From Adineta steineri (taxonomy: Eukaryota; Rotifera; Eurotatoria; Adinetida; Adinetidae): 64,000 nt of DNA. The notes beneath the pieces were generated by a model. The model searched no databases. It saw nothing but the letters and a program-made list of their open reading frames with translations, and was not told the origin of the DNA. Made by a program: the position numbers and the translations under genes. Where the stretch lies: positions 298,932-362,931 of the forward strand of contig CAJNOI010000072.1 in assembly GCA_905250115.1 (NCBI GenBank). Reading direction: 5' to 3'. Shown one piece after another: positions 32,850 to 46,184 of the stretch (within the stretch, counting starts at the first letter, position 1; the number at the start of each line of letters is the position of its first letter).

Positions 32850-34985
32850 AACAATGTGTCATCATACGCGAATATTTAACCATCTGATAATATTCGTTCT
32901 ATTTGTTTTCTGTTTTGATCGTTCATATATTTGAAAAAAAATAAGAAAGAAAAAAAAATGAATATAAATACAAAACTTTAGATCATTAATGTCAAACTTA
33001 TATCATATATATGAAAATAATATAAAGCAAACATAAAAAAAAATTGATGTCTTAATTTATCGATAGAATATTCACATCTGACTTTCAGAAATCTTAAATG
33101 ATTTTTTTGGCTTAAGCGATGATAATCAAAACTGTATTTTCTTTGCATTCGTTCAAATGTAGAAAAAAATATGTTTGTACAACCAAATATAGATCTATTG
33201 ATCGAAAAGATAAATAACACAAATTTTTAAATACATTTAGTTATTCATTATTTTTACTATGAGAATCCTATGCATTCGAAAACAACAACCCGTGCACATT
33301 ATTATTTTAGTAGAGAAAAGTTAGAATAAATATTATTTATCCGACAGATTCAATTTGGGCAAAACGATTACCATCATATAGTTCTAAATTCTCTACTGAT
33401 CGAATTAGACTACAAGGGAAATACAATAAGAACAGAACTTGGATAAACGTATAATATCATCTATAATTCTAATAAAAATAAAGATTAGGTTGTTACGACC
33501 GATAACGAATAGACATTTATAATTATATTTAGTAGTATTAGTTAAGAAAACACAAACACAAGTCAAAGCTACGAGAATATGTATGCAAATTAAATTACTT
33601 TGTCAAGATTTAAAACAAACAATTAATATTAGATTTAAATGAATCTCATCGTAATTATTCTTGATGCATAGAATTTATATAACCCATAAGTACATTGTTA
33701 AAGAGATATTAATATAAAACCTTATCGTCTAGCCATTAGCATATCTCTGTTATTTATTTACATGTAAGATATTTGGTCAAAAGAATCTAATCGACGAATA
33801 GCGATTATTATTGGTATAAACTTCTGTATTTATTATTTCTATCGTAAAAAATACAAAAGTTCATTCAATATAATCTACTATTCTTGACAAAGTATTATCT
33901 TTGACCTCTCACAACTGAATGATTAACAGATATTATCTAGTAGCTAATTTTACACTAGGGAAGATCAGCGAGTTTATATAATATTTCTCTAAGTATTTCT
34001 TCCATTTTTCTTTTCACAATGATCATTAGTTCTTCAATTATCTTAGATTTTTTGTTCGTCTCTTTCGATAACATTAGTTATTTTATAGAGTAGAAAACGA
34101 CGTTTTCTTTTCCATACAAACACTTCTCTACAAAACAGTACTTTATTCAATAGTGAATGAGAATGATGAAACCACTTTTAGTCATTAGTTTGAGTACATT
34201 AAGAATAACTTAAATAGTTATACGAAAGCAATCTTATTTTATATATATAATTCAATTCATTTCTTCTAAAAAAAACTATTCGATTTGGTCTCTAAGAACA
34301 AGATAAATGATTTTAAAAAAGAAATTATGTATATAATGTTTATTAATGATTTCGAAATTACCATAAACAATATTTTTTTACGTGCTTAAATACAATAAAA
34401 ATATTAGAAAGAAAAGAATTATTATAAATAATTTTCATAGTAAAAGAAAAAGCGTAAAAACTTTCTAGTCATGTTTCCGATTCGTACTAGTTAATTTGTT
34501 TTTGAATTGTGTTTCACCATGTCTCAATTATATTGAATACATTCAAATGATAAATCTAAAGAAGATAGCCAAAGAAATTTATTATAACTAAATATAAATG
34601 ATCATCGTCAATTAGTTTTATTCAATATGAAAAATAAATAATTCAAAGAATGTTAATAATCAGCTGATTATAGATGATAAGTTTATAAATACCTCGACTA
34701 TATTTGGTATATTTATTAATTTTCTATTTGTGTGTATAGCTGGATAAATCTGCTTATCTAATAAAAATAGATATAATCTTTTCTTTCTTGTAGAGTTGAT
34801 AAAATCAATAATGATATGATTTAGTTAAACCAAAGCACAGAAGACATTGTCTTTTATTTATTTATTCTGTTGATTATAGGAAGATAAACATACAAGAACA
34901 TAGAAGAAAATAAAAATTTTTGCATACCAGTCGTGTACATATGTCTCAAAATAAAATGACAAGGAAAAAAAACGAAAAAGGAAAA
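32850..34985. other. 2.1-kb intergenic region
   Basis: Between convergent RPL27 and the KCTD gene. Contains one possible orphan terminal exon (33337-33409, minus) and otherwise AT-rich sequence without recognised genes. Confidence 0.5.
33337..33409 (-). pseudogene. Possible orphan terminal exon
   Basis: After a ttcccttgtag acceptor shape the minus strand reads LIRSVENLELYDGNRFAQIE then SVG and a stop, with protein-like composition. Its phase (two bases carried in from the preceding exon) does not fit the KCTD exon 2 donor (phase 0), and no upstream exon was found. It may be a gene remnant, an alternative 3' exon, or chance. Confidence 0.3.
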
Positions 34986-35924
<939 letters not shown>

Positions 35925-36557
35925 TTTTAGTTTTTATATATGCATAACTAAAAATAAAGATAATCATATATTGTCTAATAATGATCAGGCAAACATTTTT
36001 GAGTTTTATTCTACTAGAAATCTTAAGCTTAGTTGAAAAAAAGAAACTAGTTATTACTCTATAGTAAATAATGTATTCTATTTCTAATTTTCTTTCTTTC
36101 TAATCTTACATGTAGTCTAACTGACGGATGTAATAGTATCTATTGTTTATATTTATCTAACTTGTTAGTTAAATCATACAATTATTTCATGCATGTTTGA
36201 TGAAAAGAAATATTTTCACATAGCTGAATCCTCTCGTTTTTTTCTTCTTCTCGTTTTGAATATAAGGTCGGATAACGGAAGAAGAAGAAAAAGCTTTTTT
36301 TTACTTTGATTTTAAGTTTAAATAAGCAAATTATCAGCTTCTTTATAATAATCTCAATGTATGTGAGATGAAACAAATAGTTGTCGAGAAGCTAGTCTAT
36401 AATGATAATATTTTTTTTGTCAAAGAAAAGAAAATACACGACAAAAAAATCTGAAGAAGAAGAAGGTTTTCCTTAGATATTTCTTTATAGAAGCAAGGAA
36501 ACTATGAATTCTTTGTAGACATGCGTTCGTTCGTGCGTAAGTCTTAAAACCAAAAAA

Positions 36558-36597
36558 AGAAGAAGAAGAAGAAGAAGAAAAAGAAGAGAAAATGGAA
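36558..36597. repeat. (GAA)n microsatellite
   Basis: A run of GAAGAAGAAGAAGAAGAAG passing into AAAAAGAAGAGAA. Confidence 0.85.
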
Positions 36598-39500
36598 GTT
36601 ATAAAAAGAACAAAGAGTAGAAGTAAAGAGCATGATAATATAGAAAGCAAACCGGAAACGATTTTCGAGATAAAGTGGATTTTCATCGTTTGTTTTTCGA
36701 TGTCACTTCCTATTAGAATGATTGATGAACGAAAGCAATAAACTTTTCCATCCTTTTTTTGTTATCGATCACAAAAATAAGATTTCCTTATATTTAAAAG
36801 ATGACGACAACAACAAACAACATACGTTACTCTAACAGTTCAATTAGATTTAGAGATAAGAAACTAAAACTAATTATATTTCATACGGGAAAACTAATAA
36901 AAGATTGGAGTTTGTTAGTTCAATGTCAACAAGACATTTATTATAACTAAGACAAAATGATTTATTTCCTTACTAATGATAATAGTCAACCTAGAATTCT
37001 TTTTTTTTCTTACTATTCATGATACGTACGTTCATAGAAAACGAAAAATTTTTCTTAAAAGTACAATTGACATATGTCAGTGGCAATATATAATGCTAAT
37101 CATCTGTCTGTTTTTTCCTGAATTATCAAACGGAAACCATCGTCTTTTTGTGTATATACTGGATAAGAACAGGCTTGGAAAATTCTACTTCTATGCTTGT
37201 CAAATGTTAGTTACATCCTGACTTATTCTCTTTCTCACTCTCTTTTGTTAGTGTTTCCCCTCGAGACCTATCAAACAGTATTAAAAGCGTGCTTCGTCGA
37301 TCATCTGACAAAATGTTGCAAATCTTTATATAAATCTTTCAAAATGAAAGCAGAAAAAAACGAATTTATAATATAAAATAACTGATATTTGATTCTTTTT
37401 TATTTTTATGTACTCATTAATTTCGTTTATTTTTTTTTCTAGAATGATACTTATTTAACTACTAGCATACAGATATATATATATAGATTAATGTAATGAA
37501 ATAGAATAGATAGAGAATGGTCCAATGGAGAAAAATAATATAGACATTTGTAGAAAAAACACAACCCAATTGACTAGTATTTAGATAGACCGAAAGCGAG
37601 AAAAAAATTAGGGGTAGACATTAGCACATTTAGGGTCTACTAGTGTATGCATTAGCCACTAGCTGAGTCGAATTATTATTGTCCATGCTGTTATATACTT
37701 CAATCTAAAAGGAAGAAGAGAAGAGAAGTAATCTACTTAAAAGAAAGAAAATCTGCACGCGCAAAAACAGAATCTTCCATGATTTTTGAAAATAAAAAGA
37801 TATATATCAGTAGTAGTAGTAGAACTCATAGACAAAGAAAAAGACTATTTCTAAAGGTTCTTCCAGTTCAATTTAGTAATCTAATGTATACATTTATTGT
37901 TTGCAATTTAACATGATATTTACTCATGCTAGAAAAAACATTATGACTGTTTGATGGAACATTTATTTACACCTGGGAAATAAATTTTGTTCGGAATTAC
38001 TTAACAAGATTTTTATTCTACAAAGAATCTATTTTTCTTCTTTTTCTTGCAGCAAGAAAAATAAAGATAATTAAATCAATCATTACAATTATTAATCATG
38101 AATAAAAAAAAAATCATCGAAAAATAATTGGTTATTAATATCAAATATACAAGCATGAGATCTAACTACTTATCATACAAAAAAAACAAAATATGTAAAA
38201 CGAGATCTTACTACATGATAAAGAGAACGAACAGGCGATGTTAAAACGCACGCATATATATATAATATAATATATTTTCTACATAAAACTATTCTAGATT
38301 ATAAAAGAATTTGTTATATAAATATATCTTAAAATGGCTGAACAAATGTTCAAAATGAACTGTAAATATCTGCTATGTACTAATAAGAATTAAGATATAA
38401 AATCATGAATAAGATGAATGAGATGCAACGGAAGATTTGCAGCCTGATTTATGTGCTAGATATGGGATAGTCATATCATTTCATTATAGTGTAACGATTG
38501 AACGGATCATTGATTTCTATTTTTCTATCAGAACTCTCGTTTACTTCTGTTGAATAAAACTAGAGTACGTCTATAAAACAATTAACAAAAAACTTTATCC
38601 TGTATTTTCTAAAGTTAATACGGATAAATATAGCTCAATAGATTATACAATAATCTAAACTTAAAAAAATCACAATTAATAAGGCATATACTTACAAAAT
38701 AACATTAAAAATTATAAAAATAAGCAGTATAATCTGGTGACGGTAGAAAATGCAAACAAATGGAATATTGAACTAATTGGCCGTTTTTTTTACACACGAA
38801 TGATAAACGGATTTTTTTTACATATACACTATTTTTAGCCAAAGGCAATTAGAAATAAAACAATTCTATGCTTATATATATATATATATGGATGAAGATC
38901 TAGGGAAAAGCAAACTTACAGATTTACTTTTTATGTTTTCAATTTAATAGACTATCAGTAATCTTATCACTACCTACTACTTCAATGTATACTATATCAT
39001 GAAATAAAAACAGAAGAAAATTATTAGATAGAAATCGAACCTAATACAGAAAACTCATCTTTTGTTACAATAACAACTTGTCGAATGGAAAGAAAAAGGA
39101 AGAGAAAAAAAAAGGCATACAAATTGCTTTCATTCTTCTTTCTTTTCTTTTTTTTTACTCTCATAGTCTCTTTAGTCTTCCGCTTGTTGAATTGGCTACC
39201 ATCTGCATTTTTTTCTCTCTCTCATGAAATAGAGAAAATGAGTACTTACACTTGTGCTCATCAGTTTTAACGATCAAATCTATGTCTGTATGAATATAAA
39301 TCAAGCACGAATAACTACATGTCAAACTGAAAAAAGAAAATCTGATCAAAAGAAAACCATCATTGTCACATTTATATAATATGAAATTGCAATAAAAAAA
39401 TAAAGAGATATATGATCATATATGAAATTCCATTTATCAAAACGAACATATGCAAATCAATCTGACGTATGAATAAAATAACATATTTTAGTAATAGAAG

Positions 39501-40559
39501 GATTTACAAAAAAAAAATCCTTATTTTTCTTCAATAGTTTTGATATATTATACAGGAAAACATAATAACATGCTATGATTACTCTAATGAATAATTATAT
39601 GGATCCAAAATTAAGATTATCTAGTTTTTTGTTACATAAGAGAAAAAAAACGTCGTTTGCACTTTCTAAAATAAGGCTTTCAGGATTAATTCACTTAGAA
39701 TTATTAATTTTTCTTACTAAGCATCACATCCTTGTCAGAAGAGAATTATTCAGAAATCTTCTCTACAGATAGTGATATAGGCACAAATAATTATATTTAT
39801 CGTTACTATTGTTATTAGATATATTGGTTAAGAAAACAAAATGTCCTAAAATAATAATTATGCTTAGTAATGATGCGTGTGACAGTTCACGTAGACTGTA
39901 ATTGACTGTACTTATAGTCATAAGAGGTTCTTATCTCTAGTTTTAAAGTATTTAATAATTCTTAATTGAAAAATATGATAAAAAAGATATATATGACTGT
40001 CATCGAATCTAGGTTGTAGAAGAATATTGATCGAAAACATAATTTCTCTATTGTAATTTTATACAAACCTAAAAAATTTCATTGTTATATTCGTTATAGT
40101 AGTCTAACTCGTTTCGAATAATTGGTTATATGAAAAATAGAATGTAATTCAAATTATTTTTTTCTTCTTTATACTGATGCATACGATCAATGATATTGCT
40201 AGTCTATATGTTCGAAATGTATTATAGTTTACAGAAAAATTCAACGATTTCAGTATAAAGAAATCAAAACGAGTTATCATCAATAAATTGACTGAAATGC
40301 ATGAGTTATTTTTAATACAAACTTCAAATATCATTACTATTTGATCCAATGACAAACGGCGGAAAGGTCATGTCTGTTTAAAGTTAATTGAAGTACTAAA
40401 ATATGGAATAAATACGAAAGACTTTCACTCAATAAGTTAAATTTTCTATCATGAGAAGGAATTCGTCACCTTGAATCTTGTAAAGACAATGATTAAACTG
40501 AATATCGAAAACAAGAGAATGCGTCATTAAATAGCACAATGTCTTGGTATTTTTCTACA

Positions 40560-41930
40560 AAAGATATTTACAACATTAGTTCTTCGCAAAAATAATACAG
40601 TAAGATACAGATTTTGCTCGACATTTTATTCTTATATCTGTTAAACATGAAAACGTCCTTCAGCATTGTATCACCTGTCAAAGAACATATCATTTAGCTG
40701 ATGTTTTATAAGAGTACACAGTTCAAGAAGCTCTTTTTTACAAGTTATCCGATATTATAATTATTACATGTAGGAGGCACTCATGAAGGAGTACGGCATT
40801 TAGAAAATGCACTAAAAACAAAGAAAATTAAAAAAATTTATTATTGCTCTATAAATATATTCTTTTTTCGAAAATATTCAGTATTTGGGTAATGCAATAG
40901 AGTAAAATGTAAGACAAACTCTATAATCATATATGATGACTGTACTACCATCAATCAATATAGACACTTATAACATTGAATTTGTCATGAAATGATCTTC
41001 ATGATCAGGGAACATAGAATCTAGCTATTGCATTACGAAAGAATTTTGTCAGACAAGTTTTTTAATGTATATATCAAATAATGTAATTTTACATTGTATC
41101 TTCGAACAAATAGAATTCATAAACTTAGAATACATTATTTATCTGATGTATTACAAAATAATTCATTGAGATTGATCGATTATATACCCATTATTATCTC
41201 TTATCATAAACACTTACAACACTCGATCTTAGCATCAATAAAATTAGTAGTTCAGGGGCACAATGTATCATAAATGTATTAAGAAAAAATGTTTTTATTT
41301 TTCTATTCAGTTATAATTAGACATTGTAATCATTGCATTAGACGTCTACAAAATTAAATCTTAATTTGAATAACAATCTTGATAATATGTGAGTGATGTT
41401 TCCCAAAGGAACATAGTGAAAAACATACTCTAGCCGTCTAATGTATATTTATCCCTTTAATTCATGTAAGTACTCACAACACTCAATGTTTATTACAATC
41501 AATTCGGTTAGAAAGCAATAAAATATTTATACTAGCCATTAACAATAAATAAGATATCCTGTTTTTCTCAATGTTAAACATTATCAAAATTCACGAACGA
41601 TTTTAAATATTGAACTCTATCGTCTAAGAAAATTTTACAGGTTCCAATTGAAATCGATACCAAATTTATTCATATGAAGTTATATGATATCTACTTTGGT
41701 TATTATATGTAGGCACAAGTGAAATTCTATCTGCAAGCGAATAGTATTGGTAACACAGGAGCACGAGATCGAACTGATAGAGTGAAACATCTTCTTTACT
41801 CATTAATCTGATATTTAAAATTATTATTTAGTAGACACGCTTACAACACTGAATATTCGAACGTGTCGAATTGATCATGAAGGAAGAAATATGATATCTC
41901 ATTGAAGTATTAGAAAAGAAAATAGTGTAT
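40560..41930 (+). pseudogene. Decayed F-box/NLR-type leucine-rich-repeat exons
   Basis: At least five blocks translate to broken LRR units like the intact ones at 63.3-64.0 kb. 40768-40840 gives GGTHEGVRHLENALKTK. 40964-41047, after a tag acceptor, gives TLITLNLS, a stop, NDLHDQG, another stop, NLAIALRK. 41210-41293 gives TLTTLDLSINKIS then GAQ. About 41472-41530 gives LTTLNVYYNQFG, a stop, then KAIKYL. 41838-41917 gives TLTTLNIRTCRIDHEG. 40576-40599 looks like an exon end (RKNNT then gtaag). In-frame stops and lost splice sites show that the gene is dead. Confidence 0.72.
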
Positions 41931-42562
41931 TTTTATATAGATACTTACTAAACGGGAATAAAATCAACGATGAATTAATAAGTGGCTGATGCATTCCTTA
42001 TTATCATAAGAATATTGATAAATGTAATTAAAAATTTTACCAGGACTCGAAAACTTAAGTTTCAAGCCGATTTATTAACTTTTAAGAAAATATTGTAAAG
42101 TTTGATTAATATCTAAGAAAGACGTTTTGCTTTAAAAACAATTATTTTAGAGAGAAAAACGCTACTATACAAGTTTTTTTTCGGGCTAAATTAGATATCA
42201 TTAATTAATTGCTGTTACTAAGAGTAATACAAGTTCTCTGAGGAGTAGCGGAATCAGGATTTCGAATAACATTGTGTACACAGATACTATGAATGTTATT
42301 TTAATCCAAAGACTTGTAGCAGAACTGTACTTCACAAATAGTATTAGTTTCTATTCGAGTAATGGTTACAAACAATTACTTATGTCTATCATTGAATTGT
42401 TCTCGAATAGTTTATCAGAAATAAATAAATATTTCGTTAAAGTTATATTTTATTTTGTTGACAAATGTCTGATCATGGAAATTAATGATGTTAAAAGTTA
42501 TCATTAAATAAATAAAAACAAAACACAGTTTATTGCAATAACAAAAAAATCCAAAATGTAAA

Positions 42563-43483
42563 CTACAATTTTAAACGTTCAATTCTTTGTTGTTCTAACC
42601 AATTTAAATATGTATGAATTCGTTCATTTCTCTTTTCATCAGTTGTTTTATCTTGTTGAAGAATATTTTTACATTGCTTTTGTATATCAGTCAATGTTTT
42701 AGATTTCATTTCAAATTGTAAAATAACCCAATATAAATGCCAAACACTAAAAGCCGGCCAATAAACATCAGCAAATATCCACATAGAAAATCGACACTGT
42801 AATAACATAAAATCACTTAAACGTAATTCACCGGATGTACGAAGAAATATATCAGGTAAATGACCTGTTTGACTTGTTGATACAATTAAACTTTCGATTA
42901 TTAAATCATCATCAATATCATCAATACGTATCAAATCTTTTTCACATGCTTGAGCTAAATTTTTTATTATACTTGTTATTTCATTTCTTGATGTATAATA
43001 AAGACAAACATTCAATACAAAATTTTTATAATGATCTGTTTCTTTCATTAAACGATAACTTGATTGTTGTATATCATCTGGTAATAAATCTAAATTTCCA
43101 ATAACACGTATACATATTTGTTGTTCATGTATTTTATCTAATGATTTTACAATTTCATTTAATTTTAAACGTGCGATATTCATTAATGTATCAATTTCAT
43201 CTTGAGAACGTTTTAAATTTTCAAGAGAAAATGCATAAACACTTAATTCTTTTATACCTAAATCATGACACCATTGACAAACATCAAATAATTTATCAGC
43301 ACCTAATGTATGTCCACGAGCACGTTCCAATTTAAGATCACGTGCAAAACGACGATTACCATCCATAACAATAGCTATATGTTGCAATCGACTTGTACAA
43401 CCATACCGAATTATATTACCAGCAAAACGTTGTAACCACGAATAATGAACGTTATTGGAATTATTAAATTCTAGTACAGACAT
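42563..43483 (-). CDS. DHDDS: Dehydrodolichyl diphosphate synthase subunit (cis-prenyltransferase)
   Basis: 306 aa, one exon, ATG at 43481-43483 directly after tttgtttcag. The cis-prenyltransferase signatures are present: HIAIVMDGNRRFARDL with the catalytic Asp and NGNR-type diphosphate loop, GADKLFDVCQWCHDLGIKEL, SVYAFSLENLKRSQDEID, NVCLYYTSRNEI, and the C-terminal PDIFLRTSGELRLSDFMLLQ with the RTSGExRLSxF motif. Together with a NUS1/NgBR partner, this family extends farnesyl diphosphate to make dolichol precursors at the ER. A MITE begins only 22 bp upstream of the ATG. The human gene has introns, this one none. Confidence 0.95.
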   Translation of the reverse strand: MSVLEFNNSNNVHYSWLQRFAGNIIRYGCTSRLQHIAIVMDGNRRFARDLKLERARGHTLGADKLFDVCQWCHDLGIKELSVYAFSLENLKRSQDEIDTLMNIARLKLNEIVKSLDKIHEQQICIRVIGNLDLLPDDIQQSSYRLMKETDHYKNFVLNVCLYYTSRNEITSIIKNLAQACEKDLIRIDDIDDDLIIESLIVSTSQTGHLPDIFLRTSGELRLSDFMLLQCRFSMWIFADVYWPAFSVWHLYWVILQFEMKSKTLTDIQKQCKNILQQDKTTDEKRNERIHTYLNWLEQQRIERLKL

Positions 43484-43505
43484 CTGAAACAAAATATATA
43501 TAAGC

Positions 43506-43815
43506 TAGGAAACTGCGAAGTGGTCTCGGTCCCGGCGGGACCAAGACTAAAATTGTCAGCTAATTCCTCAATGTTTTTATCAAGTATGAGATCAGCCATT
43601 TTCTTATTTCTTTTTTTCTCTTTAATTAAGAATTGACAAATGTGTTATTTTATAGTTCAAGAAAAACCGTATAGATTGAATTTACAATCGAAAAAGCGAG
43701 AATTTTCGTGAACTTCATATGGTTTTTTGCATAGATGAAGACAACACCAGAATTATTCTTAAGCTCTTATCAAGACCGGGATCGGGACCAAAAAAAGTGA
43801 TTTTGCAGTTTCCTA
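43506..43815. mobile_element. hAT-like MITE, 310 bp, immediately upstream of DHDDS
   Basis: Ends TAGGAAACTGC and GCAGTTTCCTA are perfect 11-bp inverted repeats with subterminal GGTCCCG/CGGGACC blocks. It is flanked by a perfect 8-bp duplication ATATAAGC (43498-43505 and 43816-43823), typical of hAT. It has no coding capacity. Shared GGGACC-rich subterminal sequence suggests kinship with the element at 266-738. Confidence 0.9.
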
Positions 43816-45626
43816 ATATAAGCAGAGAAAGATAATTTAACCTCGGGTAATCAATGACTATTCTTGTAGGTAGTAGATTTTTATATACACAATATTTCAG
43901 ATAAAAAAATGATCGCCTATAATTTCCCACGTCTTATTCTAATTGACTCAGATTTAATAGAATCTTTTCACATTGTACCTATGTAAACTCTCAAGTATTT
44001 ATTTCCTCGACAACCGCTTCTTTTTTCAGTCATCTCTCTTGGATTTTACTTTGGTTACTACAAACTATTGAAGATCTATCTTTATATGCAACTCAAACTC
44101 CAACAGCAAACATAAAAAACAGGAGTGATATATCGGATCGCTATCAAACATGATATAGAGTTCATCCAAAATAAAATGAATGTACACAGTACATTTTGTG
44201 CGAGAGAAACATATTGAAACAAGAACTCGAACTGGTTAGATAGAGTCGTTTTCTCATTTTATTTACTTTTTTAATTTATTTTCTAATAATTTGACATACG
44301 ATAATTGTAGAAAAACGATTACTATAAAACTTTGCTATGTACTTTGTACTGAATTCTAATGAATCTAAAGGTTACCTGCTGTGTTTAATATTCGATGCTG
44401 ACATAGACGAAAAGCCATAGAGAAATTAGGACGTCAGATATCCAAAATTAGGTAAAATACAGATTGGCAATAGAAAACCGTAGAATAGATTTCGCCACAT
44501 GTCGACATAGATGTAAAAAGAAGTTCTTGACTTACATTCGGACATATAAACTAATAGATTTTTCTAACGTAGCTTGTTAATTATAATTTTTTAAGATAAT
44601 GGAGATATATCTATATACCTTTTATATGCAATGTCTTAGATTGATATAATTATATTTTGTCATATTAAAGTGCATCAATGGTGTATTTAACTATTCTTAT
44701 AGTGACATAAAAAAAGACATCACTCAGAATATACAAATAATTTAAAGATAAATTATTCATTTTATAATACGAGTAATTGACTTCGTTCATGAATCCTATT
44801 CTGAATATATTTTTTTTAATTGCCTAATTCTCAAATGTAACTACAACATGTTGTTCATAGTTTTCTTTTTTCTCTCATCCCAAAAAAAAAATAACTTGTC
44901 AACTAACTTCAGTTACAAAGTAAATCAATTCTACACATCTTTCACAAACAAGGCTATATGTATACTTGTCATTCTATATTTTTTTTTACAATCTGTCATA
45001 GAAGGTCATATATAGTTGATTATTAGTTCTAATAGTATTCAACGACGATTATTTCTAATTGATAATATGTCTCAAGGTAAAGAACGTCTTAAATTAGATC
45101 GTATAAATTTTTATGAAGTATAAAAATTCTTCACGTTAGTTCAACATTTAATATTTCTCAATCAGTATTACTATTCTTCGAACGATTATCTTCATGATAA
45201 TCATTGTTATTGATTTTACGTTCATCGAGAAAGAATATCGAAAGATCTACATTTACATTAAAACGATCATACGGAACTCGTTCTCTTATGTGTGAACGAT
45301 ATTTATCAAATAATCTTCGATAAACAAATTTATTCAGGATGGATGATAGTCCAACTATTATCAGTCAAACTCTTCAATCAATTGATATTTCTATCATAAA
45401 TCTTCTTTGATTAAAAACAATAGAATTGCGTATATAAAATGATATTTAATTAAAGTATAAAAAAATGACTTTTTTGACTATTTCACAAATTTAGATAATA
45501 ATAAAAAAGCAAATAATTCTAATATTTCATGCTAACATCTATTAAAATGAATACGACATTGAAAAACACCGAGATAACTTGAATAAAAATATATATCATG
45601 CATTGGATAATAGTTTTGTATCGTTT
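43816..45626. other. 1.8-kb intergenic region
   Basis: Contains one possible exon remnant (45158-45354, minus) and an 18-codon plus-strand frame at 45068-45124 with an uncertain donor; otherwise AT-rich with no gene seen. Confidence 0.45.
45158..45354 (-). pseudogene. Possible isolated terminal exon / gene fragment
   Basis: After a gataatag acceptor the minus strand is open for 64 codons: GLSSILNKFVYRRLFDKYRS, RERVPYDRFNVNVDLSIFFL, then a hydrophilic tail and stop. Composition is protein-like, but no preceding exon or start could be found. A fragment of an unknown gene, or a gene whose upstream exons I missed. Confidence 0.35.
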
Positions 45627-46184
45627 TTAAGATCGTGGTATTGCACGAAATCGAACTGTTTCAAAAACTTGATCAATATAATTCACATATTTTCTACCAA
45701 TGAATAATAAAGCAGCGCCAGTTGATAAACCAATTCCTAAACGAAGTGTTTCATTATCAGGAAATATTGATCGAACAAGCGACATAACTAAAACTGTACC
45801 AAAATTAAACATTGCTGAACCATATACACTAAAAGAAAACATTCAAAAAAAAATTTTCGATAAATTTAATTATTCTACCTGTATAATAAACGTTCAAATT
45901 TATCAGCCTTTCTTAAATGCTTTGACGTATATAAATACGAAGTAACACCAACATGAGATCCAAATAGAAGTATATTACTTATCGGTAAATCGATTCGAGG
46001 ACCAAGTAATCTATTAAGAAAAAAAAGAAAATGAATATATAGAGATAAATTTTTTAAACCTGGTAAATAAATTTGGAGAAAGAACATGTGTTGAAAATCC
46101 AAAGAAGAATGGTGTTGTTAAAAGTGGTCGATATTTTGCAAATAAAAGTGCTCGACGAGCACTTGGAATTGGTGGTTCAGACAT
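45627..46184 (-). CDS. Small multi-pass membrane protein, 152 aa, unrecognised
   Basis: Three exons (46060-46184, 45879-46010, 45627-45828) join in frame to 153 codons. The N-terminus PPIPSARRALLFAKYRPLLT is basic. Hydrophobic segments follow at about residues 26-45 (PFFFGFSTHVL), 50-70 (ISNILLFGSHVGVTSYL), 86-105 (AMFNFGTVLVMSLV) and 115-130 (LGIGLSTGAALLFIG), before YVNYIDQVFETVRF. The basic start and short length would suit an organelle membrane protein, but I cannot name the family. Introns are about 50 bp. Confidence 0.75.

Larger units (their letters stand above)
35925..42562. other. 6.6-kb gene-poor region
   Basis: The longest stretch without an intact gene. It includes a (GAA)n tract (about 36560-36595), (TA)n tracts (about 37471-37486, 38874-38889) and, at 40560-41930, decayed leucine-rich-repeat exons. 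Open frames such as 36182-36376, 36420-36686 and 39085-39349 are low-complexity by-products. Regulatory DNA for KCTD12-like and DHDDS cannot be excluded. Confidence 0.55.

Noticed and set aside
36182-36686. Phe/Ser-rich minus-strand frames
   Set aside because: Complement of GAA-rich and A-rich low-complexity DNA, no splice or start support.
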